Source: Ascaphus truei (Eukaryota; Chordata; Amphibia; Anura; Ascaphidae). From it: DNA of 64,000 nucleotides. The notes under the pieces were generated by a model. It did not search any database. It saw only the letters and a program-made list of their open reading frames with translations, and was not told the origin of the DNA. The number at the start of each line of letters is the position of its first letter. Positions within the stretch are counted from its first letter, which is position 1. Made by a program: the position numbers and the translations under genes. Positions 31,750-43,544 of this stretch are shown in pieces. Location: positions 2,309,997 to 2,373,996 of the forward strand of contig CM071570.1 in the NCBI GenBank assembly GCA_036426205.1. Direction: 5' to 3'.

Positions 31750-33159
31750 ACTGCTAAAGTCTTATGAACTATTTTAGAGATTTTGCCCAGTGTATTTAGG
31801 ATAACAACACACGGATTAATTTATGAAGATAATATATACATTTATAAAACATGCAGGATACGGCAGTACATAGCTACATAATGTATAGTACATTTTAAAC
31901 GAGTAAAACGAAAACTTCTGCTGGACTTATGACCGTATATAATTCCCTCTTCATATCTCAAGATTTTGAGGTAAAAGCAAGGTCCGTGTCCAAAACTAGA
32001 AGTGCTTTTAGCCTTGTAGAACTATTACATGTATATATGGCCATTCCAGGAGAGCTTTATCTTTCTGTGGTCTCTTTACAACGCACTGCTTGTGACATTT
32101 CCATTTTCCATTATACAAAATGAATACTGTAGCTAATGAAAAGAAACAGTTCACGTTGATACTGCATTGCACCCCTCAGTCAACAAAAGGCACTAAAACA
32201 GAAAGGTCAAAGGGAGAGAGGAGCAGCTGCATAGGTTCCCTAATGTGGAATTAGTCATTGGTAAACCACACTGCAACGATATAAGGGTTTAATGTTACTC
32301 TTCTGGAAAGAACCCCGCTGCTATTTACCATAGCATACTCATGTCAACTTTGTCTCAACCCTGTGCGCAGATCCCGTAGCCGAGATAAGCCTGCCAGCTT
32401 GGTCTGAGGTTGGCACTACTGCTTGCAGATTTGTATACAGTAGATCGGCGCCCTTTCTTACTGAGGCGTCAGGGTTTTGCGCTGTAGGTATTGGGTATAA
32501 TCCTGGTGTGTAGTCCGACACTGGCAGTCTGACCAGCCCTCTGGCCATAAGGCTTTGTAGTATATCCACAAACAAATATATGTATAACTTAATTAGGCTC
32601 TCTTGTCTACGCCTGAAAACACGTTAGTATAATAATCACCCTCCGTGGGAGCGGTTTCATTCTGTGCCAATTCTTGGAGAGTTGCAGGAGTCTTAAGAAA
32701 GTATCTTCAATGATTTTGTATCTCTACAATTTGTGCAACTGAACAGGATTTGTGCGTCTGGTGAAGGCTCGGCGTTCAGAGTGTTGAAGTACATACATGT
32801 TTACATGAATTGTACTAAGCACCAGTACCAATCTTAATGTCATGTCAATCCCAGATACTAAAAGCTAGGATTGAATCCTGAGGAAAGAAATATTATCCAC
32901 ATATAATGTGCTGACTGGCCAACAACCACTGAACTAAGCTTAAATACAGGTACAGTATGTGTGAAAACAGAGTGTGTCATTACACTACTTAGGAAATGCT
33001 AATGTAATAATGAATGTTTATTGACTTATTCCTAGTAATATAATTTTCTTTGGAAATATCATACCTGACTCTTTCGAGTTGACATAGGTCTGCAAAGCAT
33101 TCTTTAATAGAGAAAATGGATCCTGTGGGCATGTCATTGGCATCAAAAATTTTACGGCG
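31750..33159. other. Intronic sequence without recognised feature
   Basis: No exon with convincing splice sites and no repeat was recognised. Confidence 0.35.
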
Positions 33160-33163
33160 TTAA

Positions 33164-33513
33164 AGAAGCAATCCCACCAAAATGTGGGTTCCTCTGGAGT
33201 TGGGGCTGAGCTTGATGTTCAGCTCCCAGTTCTTGGGACACTTCCCGGAGAATTCAATATGGGCGCCAGAATCATCCAAGAAGAAGTTGCAACTTCTGAT
33301 GGAGTTGTGGCTTCCCACTGACCCGCGGATCCTGCTAAACTTGGCGCCCATATTGTTTTTCCCAGGATGGAGCACTAAACTCTGTACCTTCACCGCTAAG
33401 CATCTCGGGGACTAGGGAGTGCACTGAAACTAGCACAATTCCACCGCTGAGGACAACCCCCAGATCCAATTAGGTCAAAAGAAAACAGTTATCTCCTCGG
33501 CAGGATTGCTGCT
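33164..33513. mobile_element. TTAA-flanked MITE
   Basis: Termini agaagcaatcccacc and ggcaggattgctgct are inverted with 12 of 15 matches. TTAA flanks both sides (33160-33163, 33514-33517). TTAA duplication is typical of piggyBac and Kolobok. The interior has partial self-complementarity (gggcgccagaa) but no transposase. Confidence 0.65.
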
Positions 33514-34109
33514 TTAAATGAGACGGCCTTAAAGTATGAGCTATGAAACGGCATTTTAATTTGTTTTAATAGAAATGAATTCAGCTTGTAGAAATTATGG
33601 AGCAAAGCAAAACGTTCCAGGGTGGATGTCGCCAAAGCGCTTATTTGGCAAAGCTGTAATACAGCACACTACTATGCTGGTAATGTGTTAATGCCTTGGA
33701 ACACATTCAAATTCCAATGACTATGCTGTAGCTCGTAAACATGGGTTTCGCTTAATAAATCTGCTAACACTTAATGCACTTCCAGCCAGTGTACTTATAC
33801 TGCAGCTAGAGCTGAAAAGAAATGGAGGGACTCAGCTATGCCAACAAAAAGCAGAGAAACAGATCACTAGAGTGTACTTAACCCCTCTCCTCAATACAAG
33901 AAGAGATCCCTCCCTGTGACTGGGAGGGGTATCCAAAGCCCATAACCAATGTCATATGGAGAAAATGGCAGGTTGTCCAGGAAATCCTCTTCTCTATCAT
34001 TATTATTATTATTATATTATACTATATATATATTATTATTATACTTTCCATGTCTTTTTCTACACATTTTTCTCTGGAATTGGTGATTCTCTTGTTCTGT
34101 TTCTCTGCT

Positions 34110-34195
34110 TTTTTTTGTCAGGACATTCTTGAAAGGGAGATCAATTTTTACTTAGTAAAATATATTTTTAATAAATGAACAAACAGAATTGTTGC
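34110..34195 (+). mobile_element. Diverged LINE 3' tail
   Basis: caggacattcttgaaaggga, then acttagtaaaatatattttt and aataaatgaac parallel the LINE 3' end at 11450-11519 (caggacatacttgaaaacga, then tcctggtaaaatattttata). It is probably a short, old copy of the same or a sister family. Confidence 0.55.
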
Positions 34196-34255
34196 AGTTG
34201 GTCTTTACGTTATGCTTTGTAGACAGTATTTAAACATACAAGGATTCCCCTTTAC

Positions 34256-34309
34256 CTCTGTCTTTTCCATTTTGCATCTTTTCTTCTTCCTCTTCACCAC
34301 CCTCGTCAG
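34256..34309 (-). CDS. DTNB: DTNB acidic C-terminal exon (54 nt)
   Basis: The minus strand reads an acceptor (tcattctcatcttaaag in style), 54 nt, then donor GTAAAGGGG. Entering in phase 1, it encodes ADEGGEEEEEKMQNGKDR plus one base. The acidic run followed by KMQNGKDR identifies beta- rather than alpha-dystrobrevin in my recollection of the mammalian proteins. The length is a multiple of three, so skipping it would keep the frame and still reach the same glycine-stop. The polypyrimidine tract is weak, which fits an alternatively used exon; that is inference. Confidence 0.87.
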
Positions 34310-34674
34310 CTTTAAGATGAGAATAGGTACAAAAATAAAACTATTAAATTAGAGACCATCAATTTATTGGGGTATTGAAGACAACAGTTCTCCATTCTCA
34401 TTACTCAATGTAATGTGGGACAGATACACCTTCATCCTATCCACGTGCACTCTAATTATATACTGCCGGACTACTAAGAGAAAAGGCCCACGATTAGGAG
34501 GATTTTCACTGCATAAGTATATATTTGAATAGGCGTCATATTTTCTGCATTTTAAATATTCGAATCATTAGAGTTTGGGTTCATTTTGAAAAATGCCGAG
34601 AGTTTGTAAACATCAAGGCAGACATATATAAGAAGACTATGGGCAGAAAGCCAACAAGGGACTGGTATACAGTA

Positions 34675-35537
34675 CAGGTGGATCCTCGCTATCCGTCTTT
34701 TCCTTTTCCACCAAACGGATTATCCGACGGATCACAACACGTTCTGCGGAAAAAAAATTATTCAACGTCGGAACGGATTATCCGACGGATCACAACACGT
34801 TCTGTGGAAAGCATTATTCAACGTCGGAACGGATTATCCGACGGATTACAACGCGTTCTGCGGAAAGCATTATCCAACTTCGGAATGCATTATCCGACGG
34901 ATCACAAATTGTTCTGCGGAATGCATTATCCAACGTCGGAACGGATTATCCGACGGATCACAATGTGTTCTGCGGAACGCATTAACCAACTTCGGAAGGC
35001 ATTATCCAATGGATCAAAATATGTTCTGCGGAATGCATTATCCAACGTCGGAACGGATTATCCGACGGATCAAAATGCGTTCTACGGAATGCATTATCCA
35101 ACGTCGGAACGGATTATCCGACCGATCAAAATGTGTTCTGCGGAATGCATTATCCAACGTCGGATCGGATTATCCGACGGATCAAAATGCGTTCTACGGA
35201 ATGCATTATCCAACGTCGGAACAGATTATCCGACGGAGCACAATGCGTTTTGCGGAACACATTATCCAACGGCGGAACAGATTATCCGACGGATCACAAT
35301 GCGTTTTGCGGAACACATTATCCAACGTTGGAACGGATTATCCGACGGATCACAATGTGTTTTGCGGAACACATTATCCAACGTTGGAACGGATTATCCG
35401 ATGGATCACAATGCGTTTTGCGGAACACATTATCCAACGTTGGAACGGATTAACCGCCACTCATTAACATGGGATTCGCAATCCGTCAGTTTCCCTATCC
35501 GGGGAGGTTTGCGGAACGGATGACTGAGGACCACCTG
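34675..35537. mobile_element. pogo/Tigger-like MITE expanded by an internal satellite
   Basis: Inverted termini caggtggatcctcgctatcc and the complement of ggatgactgaggaccacctg are flanked by TA on each side (34673-34674, 35538-35539). A cagg(t)ggtcctcg...tatccg terminus with TA duplication is typical of pogo/Tigger-type mariners. There is no transposase; nearly all of the 863 bp is a tandem array. Confidence 0.8.
34717..35452. repeat. 56-bp tandem array, about 13 copies
   Basis: The unit is cggattatccgacggatcac, then aatgcgttctgcggaatgca, then ttatccaacgtcggaa. Two half-units (ggattatccgacgga and gcattatccaacgtcgga) are variants of one another and of the element's terminal tatccgtc motif. 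The ORFs in this region follow from the repeat. Confidence 0.93.
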
Positions 35538-35540
35538 TAC

Positions 35541-37187
35541 ATTAAAAGTTGGAGGAAGCACACTGAGAATAAAGAATGTGTAATTTCAGTAATAATTCTA
35601 CCACTGTGGTAGGAGCGTCCTTGTGGTTGTCAATGTAACACAGGGGTTTTCATTGCAGGTCTATCATATAGAAAAACTCGCCAGCTAACTGAAACGCACT
35701 GTCCCAGATTACATAAAAACTGGATGCCTTGGACTTTATGCTTTCACCTTTGACATGACCTTGCTTTGTGGGGATTTGCCCTCCCCTACGCCCCTTGCCT
35801 GTAAAACGCATGTGCAGTGCACGTTCTCCATTTCTCTGAATGATATATATACATTGGCTGTTCTTTCTAATTCCGTCCAACCTATTAGTCTCAACACTGT
35901 TTATGAACGTTATGTGAACCTTTTACACACATTTCTGTTTTTGACCCCTATTTATGTACGAGACTGTACCCCTCCCTATCTTTATTTCTATACCTGTGAC
36001 CCCCTCTGTAGACTTCTATAAACAGTAAAAGAAACAATGAATGAATGCATTAGCGATGATGTCCTCTTTGCCCAACATTCATATATAAAACACTCATACT
36101 AAAATAGGGCAGAAAGACCCAGACAACCAGATTAAATGTTAGCACACCAAGCTTACTTCTACTACACAATTACAGGTGTGATTTGCAGGGAAGTTTTACA
36201 ATGACATCAATACAGTAATAGGTTTGCAGAGCATTATTGTAATGAAAATACTGGGCGAAAATCTTCAATGCCCTTTGCTGACTGGAAGTGAGCCGATTTG
36301 TAATTTGCAGTTTTGACGCACCTAAAAACAGAATCAGCTTTGCAGAGGCTCCCAACTACGAATATGTCACATATCCAGAAGTGTCCCCATCACAGCTACC
36401 TAACAGTCTAAGCCAGTGAATGTAAGAGTCAGACGTTCTGTTGCACTCATCCTGGCACGTTACGCTCGGTCTGTGTAATCTCTGAGTGCTTACACAGTGA
36501 CGGATACGGCTAAAAAAGGTACTGGCAGCATCGCTTTTATTGATATTTTAAAGACTCTTGAATAAGCTGGAAAAAATGTAAGCTCTCATCCTGCTGTAAA
36601 TGGTGTCAGGGAACCTCTGGCCATCTTCTCAGGTTACGTACTCTTGGCCTCTCCAAGGCAAAGGGAATTTTAAAGCGCCTCTTTGTGCACCTATCCTGTG
36701 ATTATAGAATATCGTTTCCAATAGAACTGTAGCATGGGAGCATTTGTGTGCATTATAAAGACTCGTTTAAGCCTGCACATTTTGCTTAGGATATAAAACT
36801 GAATGCCAAGGGAAACAGTTGAGGTTTTCTGATTTACTCAGAACAACTTCCACACCAAAAGTTCATCGCGTTTAAAACTCAATACTTTTTCCTGCTGATC
36901 CACTAAGACTTTAACATACTAGTACTGAACCTCTTTGTAAAATCTGAGCGATGTGCTTTGGCTTCCAATTTCACAGACTTTTGGCAACTCCTCTCTGAGG
37001 CTCACAATGTGATATAAGCAAGTGTATGGGGCAGAGCACAAACTACACACAGAATATCAACCACATTTTCATGTTGCTTATAGGTCATGTTTTAAGGCCT
37101 CGCTGAGACGCTATTTTGAAAAACATATTATTTATTGATACTGCCGTTTATTAAACAGTCCATGTGCATGTACACAACCAAATGCAA
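35541..37187. other. DTNB intron sequence, no recognised feature
   Basis: No exon, RNA gene or clear repeat was recognised between the pogo-like element and the family I repeat. Confidence 0.35.
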
Positions 37188-37400
37188 AGTAAGTTATGGG
37201 GAGTAAAAAAGTGACAAAAACCCTCCACTGTACAGTGACCGGCAAATAAAAATACCACATGTGAGCACATTCACAGCTCAGAGGAGTCTATAAACCTGCC
37301 TTTCCCCATAATCTCTTAGCATAAAAGGTTTCCACTGCAGCCAGGGATTCTGGGTAACGACATGCAAATGAGCACTCACCGAGTTACTTTTTGCCTGGAC
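37188..37400 (+). repeat. Dispersed repeat, family I, copy 2
   Basis: Same sequence family and orientation as 12880-13105, here about 35 bp from the donor side of a DTNB exon. Includes attctgggtaacgacatgca followed by aatgagc. Confidence 0.65.
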
Positions 37401-37434
37401 CCCTATAGGCTTATACCTGCTGTATTACACATAC

Positions 37435-37524
37435 CTGAGTGCAGCTCCTTCACCAGGGAAGACATGGTGTTTGTAATAGAATCCGCTGCTACCAGCAAAT
37501 CATTGCGGAGGTTTCTCCTTGTAC
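37435..37524 (-). CDS. DTNB: DTNB exon, helix before the C-terminal tail (90 nt)
   Basis: The minus strand shows acceptor acatttttccag, 90 nt, and donor GTATGTGT. Joined to the previous exon (one base G carried over) it reads G, then [15 protein letters not shown], then [14 protein letters not shown], with one base left over. The segment [21 protein letters not shown] is a hallmark of the dystrobrevins as I remember them; the DTNA form ends KELNS, whereas HS followed by an acidic tail fits DTNB. Dystrobrevins are cytoplasmic members of the dystrophin complex that bind dystrophin and syntrophins. This helix lies C-terminal to the coiled coils. Exon length and both phases agree with its neighbours. 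Confidence 0.93.
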
Positions 37525-38157
37525 CTGGAAAAATGTACCAAACAAATATATTACTAATAGATCATGTGCCTAGGCCTTTTATCTAACTAAAATGATATTC
37601 TCTTTCTTCTGGCACTCCATGATCACCAGATCTAAGAAAAAGAAAGAAGAAGACCTAGAAGTGGTCTGCTTGGGTAGTCAGACAACGTAATGCCGTTAAA
37701 ATACACAGATTTCTCACGGTCAGGCTTAACCAGGGCACTGTGTAGGATGATGCGGAGCACCACTGATCGGATACCGGCAAAGAACTCTGACATTTGTTAA
37801 GGCAACAACTAAAACTGTCTCTCAGCGTTGTGTTCTCATAGCAGAAAAATGAACCTTCTCAAAATTGTCGAAACCGTTTTGCTCCCTCGTTTAAAAAGAT
37901 TGTTCTGTAATTCAAATCTGTATAGCAGCACTACTTTAAGTTACTGTTACACGGCCACAAAGGTGCCATTTGTTGTTTTTAATATTGCCTCATAATGATA
38001 TTAATGTTCTATGTATTCATTATATTTGTTAACACAATAGTATAGCATATATTTGAATTATCTCTATATGGTTACTCCTCTCACGCAGGTGAACACAAAT
38101 GTAAACTTGCTGCTTTTAACACACAGCAATTGTAGGAAACACAAAAACCGTCTTTAC

Positions 38158-38314
38158 CGTGTTCAAAGGCCTCCGGTACATCTCCTAAGCCAGCTAGCGA
38201 ATCCTGAGGTACGTGGGTAGGGGTGGAGCCGGCTGAGGTGGATCTGACTGGCATCGGCATGGGGCGACTGGCGCCATGGCCCGGTGAGGAGTGAGGGGAC
38301 CCTGCAGCTTGGGC
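38158..38314 (-). CDS. DTNB: DTNB exon, Ser/Pro-rich linker (157 nt)
   Basis: The minus strand reads acceptor gttttgttctctag, 157 nt, donor GTAAAGACGG. In frame 0 it encodes 52 residues starting [14 protein letters not shown], then [36 protein letters not shown], and one extra base. The pattern SPxSSP, RPMPMPxRSxSA, STPTHxPQDSL and EAF matches the linker after the dystrobrevin coiled coils; [18 protein letters not shown] is the beta form as recalled. The previous exon, which should end the coiled coil, was not found in 38315-64000, so the upstream intron is at least 25.7 kb. Confidence 0.93.
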
Positions 38315-38788
38315 CTAGAGAACAAAACATCCACAAATTCTTGTGCTTATTTGCTCTGTGCGTGCATCATGTACTAGAGGTTTACACAGACTTGTAAGGC
38401 AAGCAACTACAATATGTATACCACTGTTAGGTATGTCGTTGGTTCACTGATATAGAACACGTGGGCAGCATGTACAAAGAAGTCTTATTTGGTACAGTTA
38501 AACATTTAGCTTAGCACAAGGTGCGCTGAGAGTATGGTAAGTGGCAATCAGAAGGACAAGGTGGTATATATTTAGAAGGTCACAGATCCCTTCCTATGAA
38601 CTGATAATACCAACGCCATAAGCCCATTTGTTTTAAACAAAACCATGCAGAAGCAGTTTTACAGGTTAGGTAAGCACGTTGAACATCAACACAAACCCTC
38701 CAACATTTGGCACCTGAAAATAGGTACACTTTATTTGCTATGTTAATGCAGGATACGGAAGCACCCAAGGAAATGACATGCTCTAAGT

Positions 38789-39083
38789 CAGGGGTGTGCA
38801 AACTGGGGGGCGCGAGATTCTCTGCAGTGGGTGCGGCGGATACAGAGGCCCAGCGCTCTTCCCAAAGGCATTTAAATGAACTTCCGGGGAAGCGGCGAGG
38901 GCCTCTGTAACTTCTTTTACCTTTGCTCAGACGGCTTCGGCCACACGTCGTCATGGCAACGCCACGGCGGCGGGGGGTGTCACGTGACACCGTGATGTTA
39001 GTGCCAAGTCAAGGAGTGGGGCGGGCGTGAGAAGGGGGGATAGCTGGCAGGGGGGCGCAGGGGAAAAAGATTGCGCACCCCTG
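38789..39083. mobile_element. GC-rich hAT-type MITE, copy 2
   Basis: Termini caggggtgtgcaaact and attgcgcacccctg with near-identical 8-bp flanks ctctaagt (38781-38788) and ctctaagc (39084-39091). It keeps only half of the X-box palindrome (catggcaac, 38952-38960). It lies about 475 bp upstream of the 157-nt DTNB exon. Confidence 0.88.
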
Positions 39084-39094
39084 CTCTAAGCTAG

Positions 39095-39425
39095 GGCTCT
39101 TCCACTGGCGGCCCTCAGGCGGCATGGTTTAATGTGGCCCTTGGATTCCACTGGCGGCCCTCAGGCGGCATGGTTTAATGTGGCCCTTGGATTCCCAACA
39201 GACCAAGCAACAATTATGAAATTAGCAGGAGCAAAGTAGATCTTTCCACACTAAGACTGACCTGTAAGTTAAGGTAATATGAATATATACAGTATGGTAC
39301 AGATGGTTTCAAAATCATTTTCAAGTTTTTAAATATATCAAACATGTCATTATAAGCCTGTGGCCCTTCTGCTCTTAAATGTCTCCTGGCCCCATTGGAG
39401 AACTGGTTGAAGAGCCGTGGCCGCA
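39095..39425. mobile_element. Probable hAT-type MITE with internal duplication
   Basis: ctagggctcttccactggcg at the left and ctggttgaagagccgtggcc at the right are imperfect inverted ends. A segment of about 46 bp (ttccactggcggccctcagg onward) is directly duplicated at 39109-39195. No clear 8-bp duplication was found, so the call is tentative. Confidence 0.45.
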
Positions 39426-39429
39426 GGAG

Positions 39430-41435
39430 CCGGACACACTGCCATGGGTGCAATTTAATATGTGCAAAGGATCATGCTATCAAATGTGTGCATTTAGTTT
39501 TATTTGTATACACTAACATACACACAGTTAACGTGGTGTTAAACCAGTAATCATTATCCGTTCAGTCTTCAACCTCCCCGCTACTTTACTAAGCTGCAGG
39601 TTGTGAGTTTCAGCTACAGACAGAAATAGGTACAAACACATACAGTTGGGTATAACAGGTACAGGACATTGACACAGGTACGGTACCTGAGAAATAAGTA
39701 CAGTTGGAGGAGGGTGTCTCAGCATTTCTACCAAACACAAAAGGGATCTCACAAAATGCTCAGGATGAAAAAGTAGAAGCAATGTGGATATTTGTTGCGC
39801 TCTCTCAGTGGGATTGGGGTTATTACCAAAGATAAGAAACATTCGTTTTGCAATTACAATGCAGAACAATTCTGAACTACAGCAGGTCAGTTACTGACCT
39901 GCAACAGGAATAAGGTTACCCAGGAAAGGTCATTACCACGCCAGTAACTGTGACCGGATTCTGACATTAACTTGAGGAATTGCCTTTTATGTTTTTTTTT
40001 TAACAGATTGATAATGTAGCATCCCACTTCCCACCAGCCACGGGAACTATAGACCTGTAAAACATGGGTTCCCTCCTCACACCGTTTACCTGTACGGATC
40101 ATTATTTAGTTATTCCCACAAAAACACTCATGTAAATATGTCCTTTTGTCAGTCAAGTGATAATTTTTTAGGCATCAATTCATAATCCGTCACTAATGCA
40201 GATGAGTATTTTACTATTTCCACATGATGTATTCTTTTTTTGTTTAAATGATTTAGTGGCATCTAGAAGCCATAGTGACTTGTTTCTAGTTGTGAGTGTG
40301 TTTAATGCATGGAACATTTGATTTGTCCAGGTCTCTTTTCACACTGAAAATGAAACCTGGAAGTGTATAATTAAAGCAGCAATAACGACCTACTCCTTTT
40401 ATGTTCCACTTTAAGAATTTAAACTGGGGGGTGGGAGGCCGGGGAGTGATCTGGATTATCCCAGGTTTTAATTGCACTGAATCACAGATAGCATTATGCT
40501 TCCTTCATTTAACACTTTCAGGGCACTTTCACATATTTCACCAAGCTTAGTCCATAGGACAATGAGAAATTGTATTGATTCAGTGGAGGTACCTTTTATT
40601 TGGAGTTTACCCTAACGAGGTTGGCAGGCATGAAGCATGTTTTGATTAGAAGATGCGACTAAATTACTCCTTTGTTACACAGGCAGGTTCTAAATGTAGA
40701 AATGTCGCTGGTAAATTGCAAGCCAATTTGGGAGGAGCACGGGAATCATACTTCGTTACCACAAATGTAAGGGCAATCTTTTTAGCAGATGCATACTTCA
40801 TAAAGGGAGAAGCGCGGGTATTATGTATTTATTGTACACATTGGGGCTTATTACTGTATAATTCCGCTGAAGCAGCCGATCATTCCGTCTTTGGACAAAA
40901 TTCCAGAGGATTCGTCTGAAAATGGCCTGATCGGCTGATACAGCCCCGTTGTGTCAAACTACTTGTTCCTGTGATTTATAGCTCAATAGCAGAGTGTAAG
41001 TAGGCACTTATTTGATTTCAACATACTGAATATGTTGAGTTGAATATATGCTGAAACATTAGCCATTCACAAAACTGTTTTAAAGACGTATTTAGTGAGT
41101 CAAAACATATATATTTTTTCTCTATGAAAACGAAATATCCGTGTAATCCGCGTACATGGAAGGAATGAATCGCCCTTATAGTAACAGTTTTACTTATTCG
41201 CATCCTGTTAAGAATGTAAATATTTTGCTTTTTTTCTACTTACTCTGTACATTACTGTGACAAATAACAGTCACATTACATGGTTTCATACTATAGCAAC
41301 AACAAAACAAACAATTCACTTTTCGTTCAGAGTGCTGACAAACAGTCTTATCACCAAAAGACATTAAAGGTTAAAGGTTGTAAAAAAAACTAAACAAAGA
41401 TTTTGTAAACTAGTGTAACCCCTTCACCCCCCCCC
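39430..41435. other. DTNB intron sequence, no recognised feature
   Basis: About 2 kb. At 40585-40605, gaggtaccttttatttggag echoes the Penelope tail seen at 11985 and 56875, possibly an old fragment. No exon found. Confidence 0.35.
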
Positions 41436-41439
41436 CCCC

Positions 41440-41615
41440 GAGATTTGTTTCTGGTTACCGGGTGCCCACCCACGTCACTACTAGGGAGTTATTTACTGCA
41501 GCAAGGGCATGGATTAACCCTAACACTGCCTGCACCGGTACCAGGACTTATGTGTCAGGCAGAGAAGTTTAGTAGCCCAGGGAGTACCTGGATACAGTAG
41601 GAAAATGTTAAGTTA
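41440..41615 (-). repeat. Fragment of the LTR-like repeat of 51311-51994
   Basis: Its reverse complement contains acacataagtcctggtaccg and gcaggcagtgttagggttaa, matching acacataagccctggtacca and gcaggcagtgttagggttaa at 51350-51395. Only the 5' quarter of the repeat is present. Confidence 0.65.
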
Positions 41616-42300
41616 AATTTTTTTTTTTTTTTTTTAATAAAGGTCTCAAAACCTACATTTTACCTTATAAACATGTCCTTCGTTCAGTCTCGTTCTCTCA
41701 TGCACTTCCCCCTTTTACAGAAAGTCAGCTTATATCCTATATTTACCTCATATTCTTGTAGCTCCTATTCTTGTGGGTTTCCATGGTTTAACTGTTTATT
41801 CCCCTTTGATGTTTTATGTTTAATTACAGTTATTTATCCATTGTATGTAGGTTGTGTAGCTTTCTTGGTGATGCATACACAGGTTGTGTCATGTATCTGT
41901 TCCTTTACTATTGTGTGTGATAACAAGATATACACTGTAGGAGTAGCGGTAATAGTTTTGTTTACTTGTTGACATGCACCCAACAGTCCTGGCTAAAACG
42001 GGATATTCAGCACCAATTCTTAACCCCTGATGCCTGCCCATTAGACAATGCTATCTCCAGCACTCTTCAGACAGTAGCACTTTATGTCAGTTACTCCTTG
42101 GTAATTAAAACAGTGCTCACAATTTTTTTCCATAAAATCTGTCTTTAAGTGAACATAACATGGATTAACACATTGTTACATAAGTATGTGCATGATATAA
42201 TGGCATTGTGAGACTGGAGTACCCAATATGGATTGCCATGGATATACAGTACACTTTTCCATAGCTCCTGTAGTACTACCCAGCACCATTAAATATTCCA
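41616..42300. other. DTNB intron sequence, no recognised feature
   Basis: AT-rich, with a T-run at 41619-41636. No coding similarity seen. Confidence 0.35.
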
Positions 42301-42985
42301 AGTCCAGTCTCACTGGTGGAACAAGGGACTCCTGATGAAGCAGTGTCTACTGTGAAATTCTTGCGGGGAGAGCGTCTAGTAGGACAGCTGCTGTAGACTG
42401 TGCATTGCTGAGGACACCGGAGGCGGAGAATCTCTCCCGGAGTGACGTCAGACGCAGAAGCGGTCGGCGCGGACGCACTACACGTGGAGGGCTCCCTGGT
42501 AACACTTACAGATCCACAGGACAGGCGGGAAACAGCTTCTCCGTGGCACCGAAGGCTTCAATCCTACAGCTACCCCTATTATACTGCCTGTTTTTATACT
42601 TCAAAGTGTGAGTAAAATGTGTGTATGTTTGCACTAAGCACTTGTCTATTATTGGTCGGCACTATATCCTTTTCTTTTACCCTGAGGCTACATCTTTACC
42701 CTGAGACTGTACCTATACCCATCTACTTGGGGGATCATCAGCATCGTTGCCTGCATAGAACCTGGGGTCCAAATACCAAGAAGTCACACAACCATCAGTG
42801 GTTAAACTGCTTTAATATTGCTATCCTATAGTAAGCGGGTAACTATATGAGCCAAATTTAGCTCTATATAACCCATACTTATCACATAGTGTACACGATT
42901 ATTATCTTCTCTCCTTTTTGGGTGATTCTGCTCCTTCTGGATCTTGGAGGGGAACAAGGTAAATACCAAGCAAAATACAACACTA
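42301..42985 (+). mobile_element. Penelope-type 3' region with hammerhead-like motif
   Basis: A hammerhead-like motif (42332-42360) is followed by a GC-rich stretch and then a tail of several hundred bases containing catctacttgggggatcatc, similar in style to ccctatctgcttgggggatc at 46713. No coding part is present. Borders are unclear. Confidence 0.5.
42332..42360 (+). ncRNA. Hammerhead-like motif
   Basis: CTGATGA, A, GCAGT, GTCT, ACTGT, GAAA, TTC. Core and stem II are good (one G-U pair), but the usual ACGCGT stem III is replaced by ATTCTTG, so it is probably inactive. Confidence 0.5.
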
Positions 42986-43544
42986 CTGTACTTATGCACC
43001 CTTTGAGACTTCTAGGATGTTACTAAAGATTGAAGAGGAAACATGAGGATTTAGTAAAATGTTAAGTGCATAGATGTTGAATGAAGGTGTGGGCTCAACA
43101 GAAAGCTTAATATTCCCCATGTCAGTGCAAGGATTAAAAAGAATCAGAGGTTGGGATAAATGGTATGTGAGACGCAAAATCATGGGGGTTCCTAAAATGT
43201 TAAAATGTGCAACAAATGGACAATCCATACTATGAGAAGATGAGACCAAGGTGATGAAGAGCTGGGTAGGGGAAGTGTATGAACTGAAATGCTGTAAGGC
43301 TACTTCAGGTAATGGAATGGATGGAATTAAGGGGAAGTCATCTTTCCTTTATGAATGGCAGATAAGATACCTGAATCCTCTGTGAGAACAAGGCAAGCGA
43401 TCTGAGATTGACTGCAAATTAGAGGACCAGGTGTTTTGTGGAGGAAACAATAACAAATTCTGCAATGTCTGATGGATTTACAAAACAGGTGTAAACTGGG
43501 AGTACCGCTGTGTGATGACAAAGTATGATTAATTTATTTTCAGC
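42986..43544. other. DTNB intron sequence, no recognised feature
   Basis: No exon or repeat recognised. Confidence 0.35.

Noticed and set aside
34717..35452. CRISPR array
   Set aside because: Units are contiguous with no unique spacers, in a vertebrate setting, and inside a transposon. The same applies to the 33-, 45- and 25-bp arrays.
34525..35523. 332-codon ORF with YPTSERIIRRI repeats
   Set aside because: A translation of the 56-bp array inside a MITE.
38580..38990. 136-codon minus-strand ORF next to a DTNB exon
   Set aside because: Half of it lies in the GC-rich hAT MITE and it does not match dystrobrevin.
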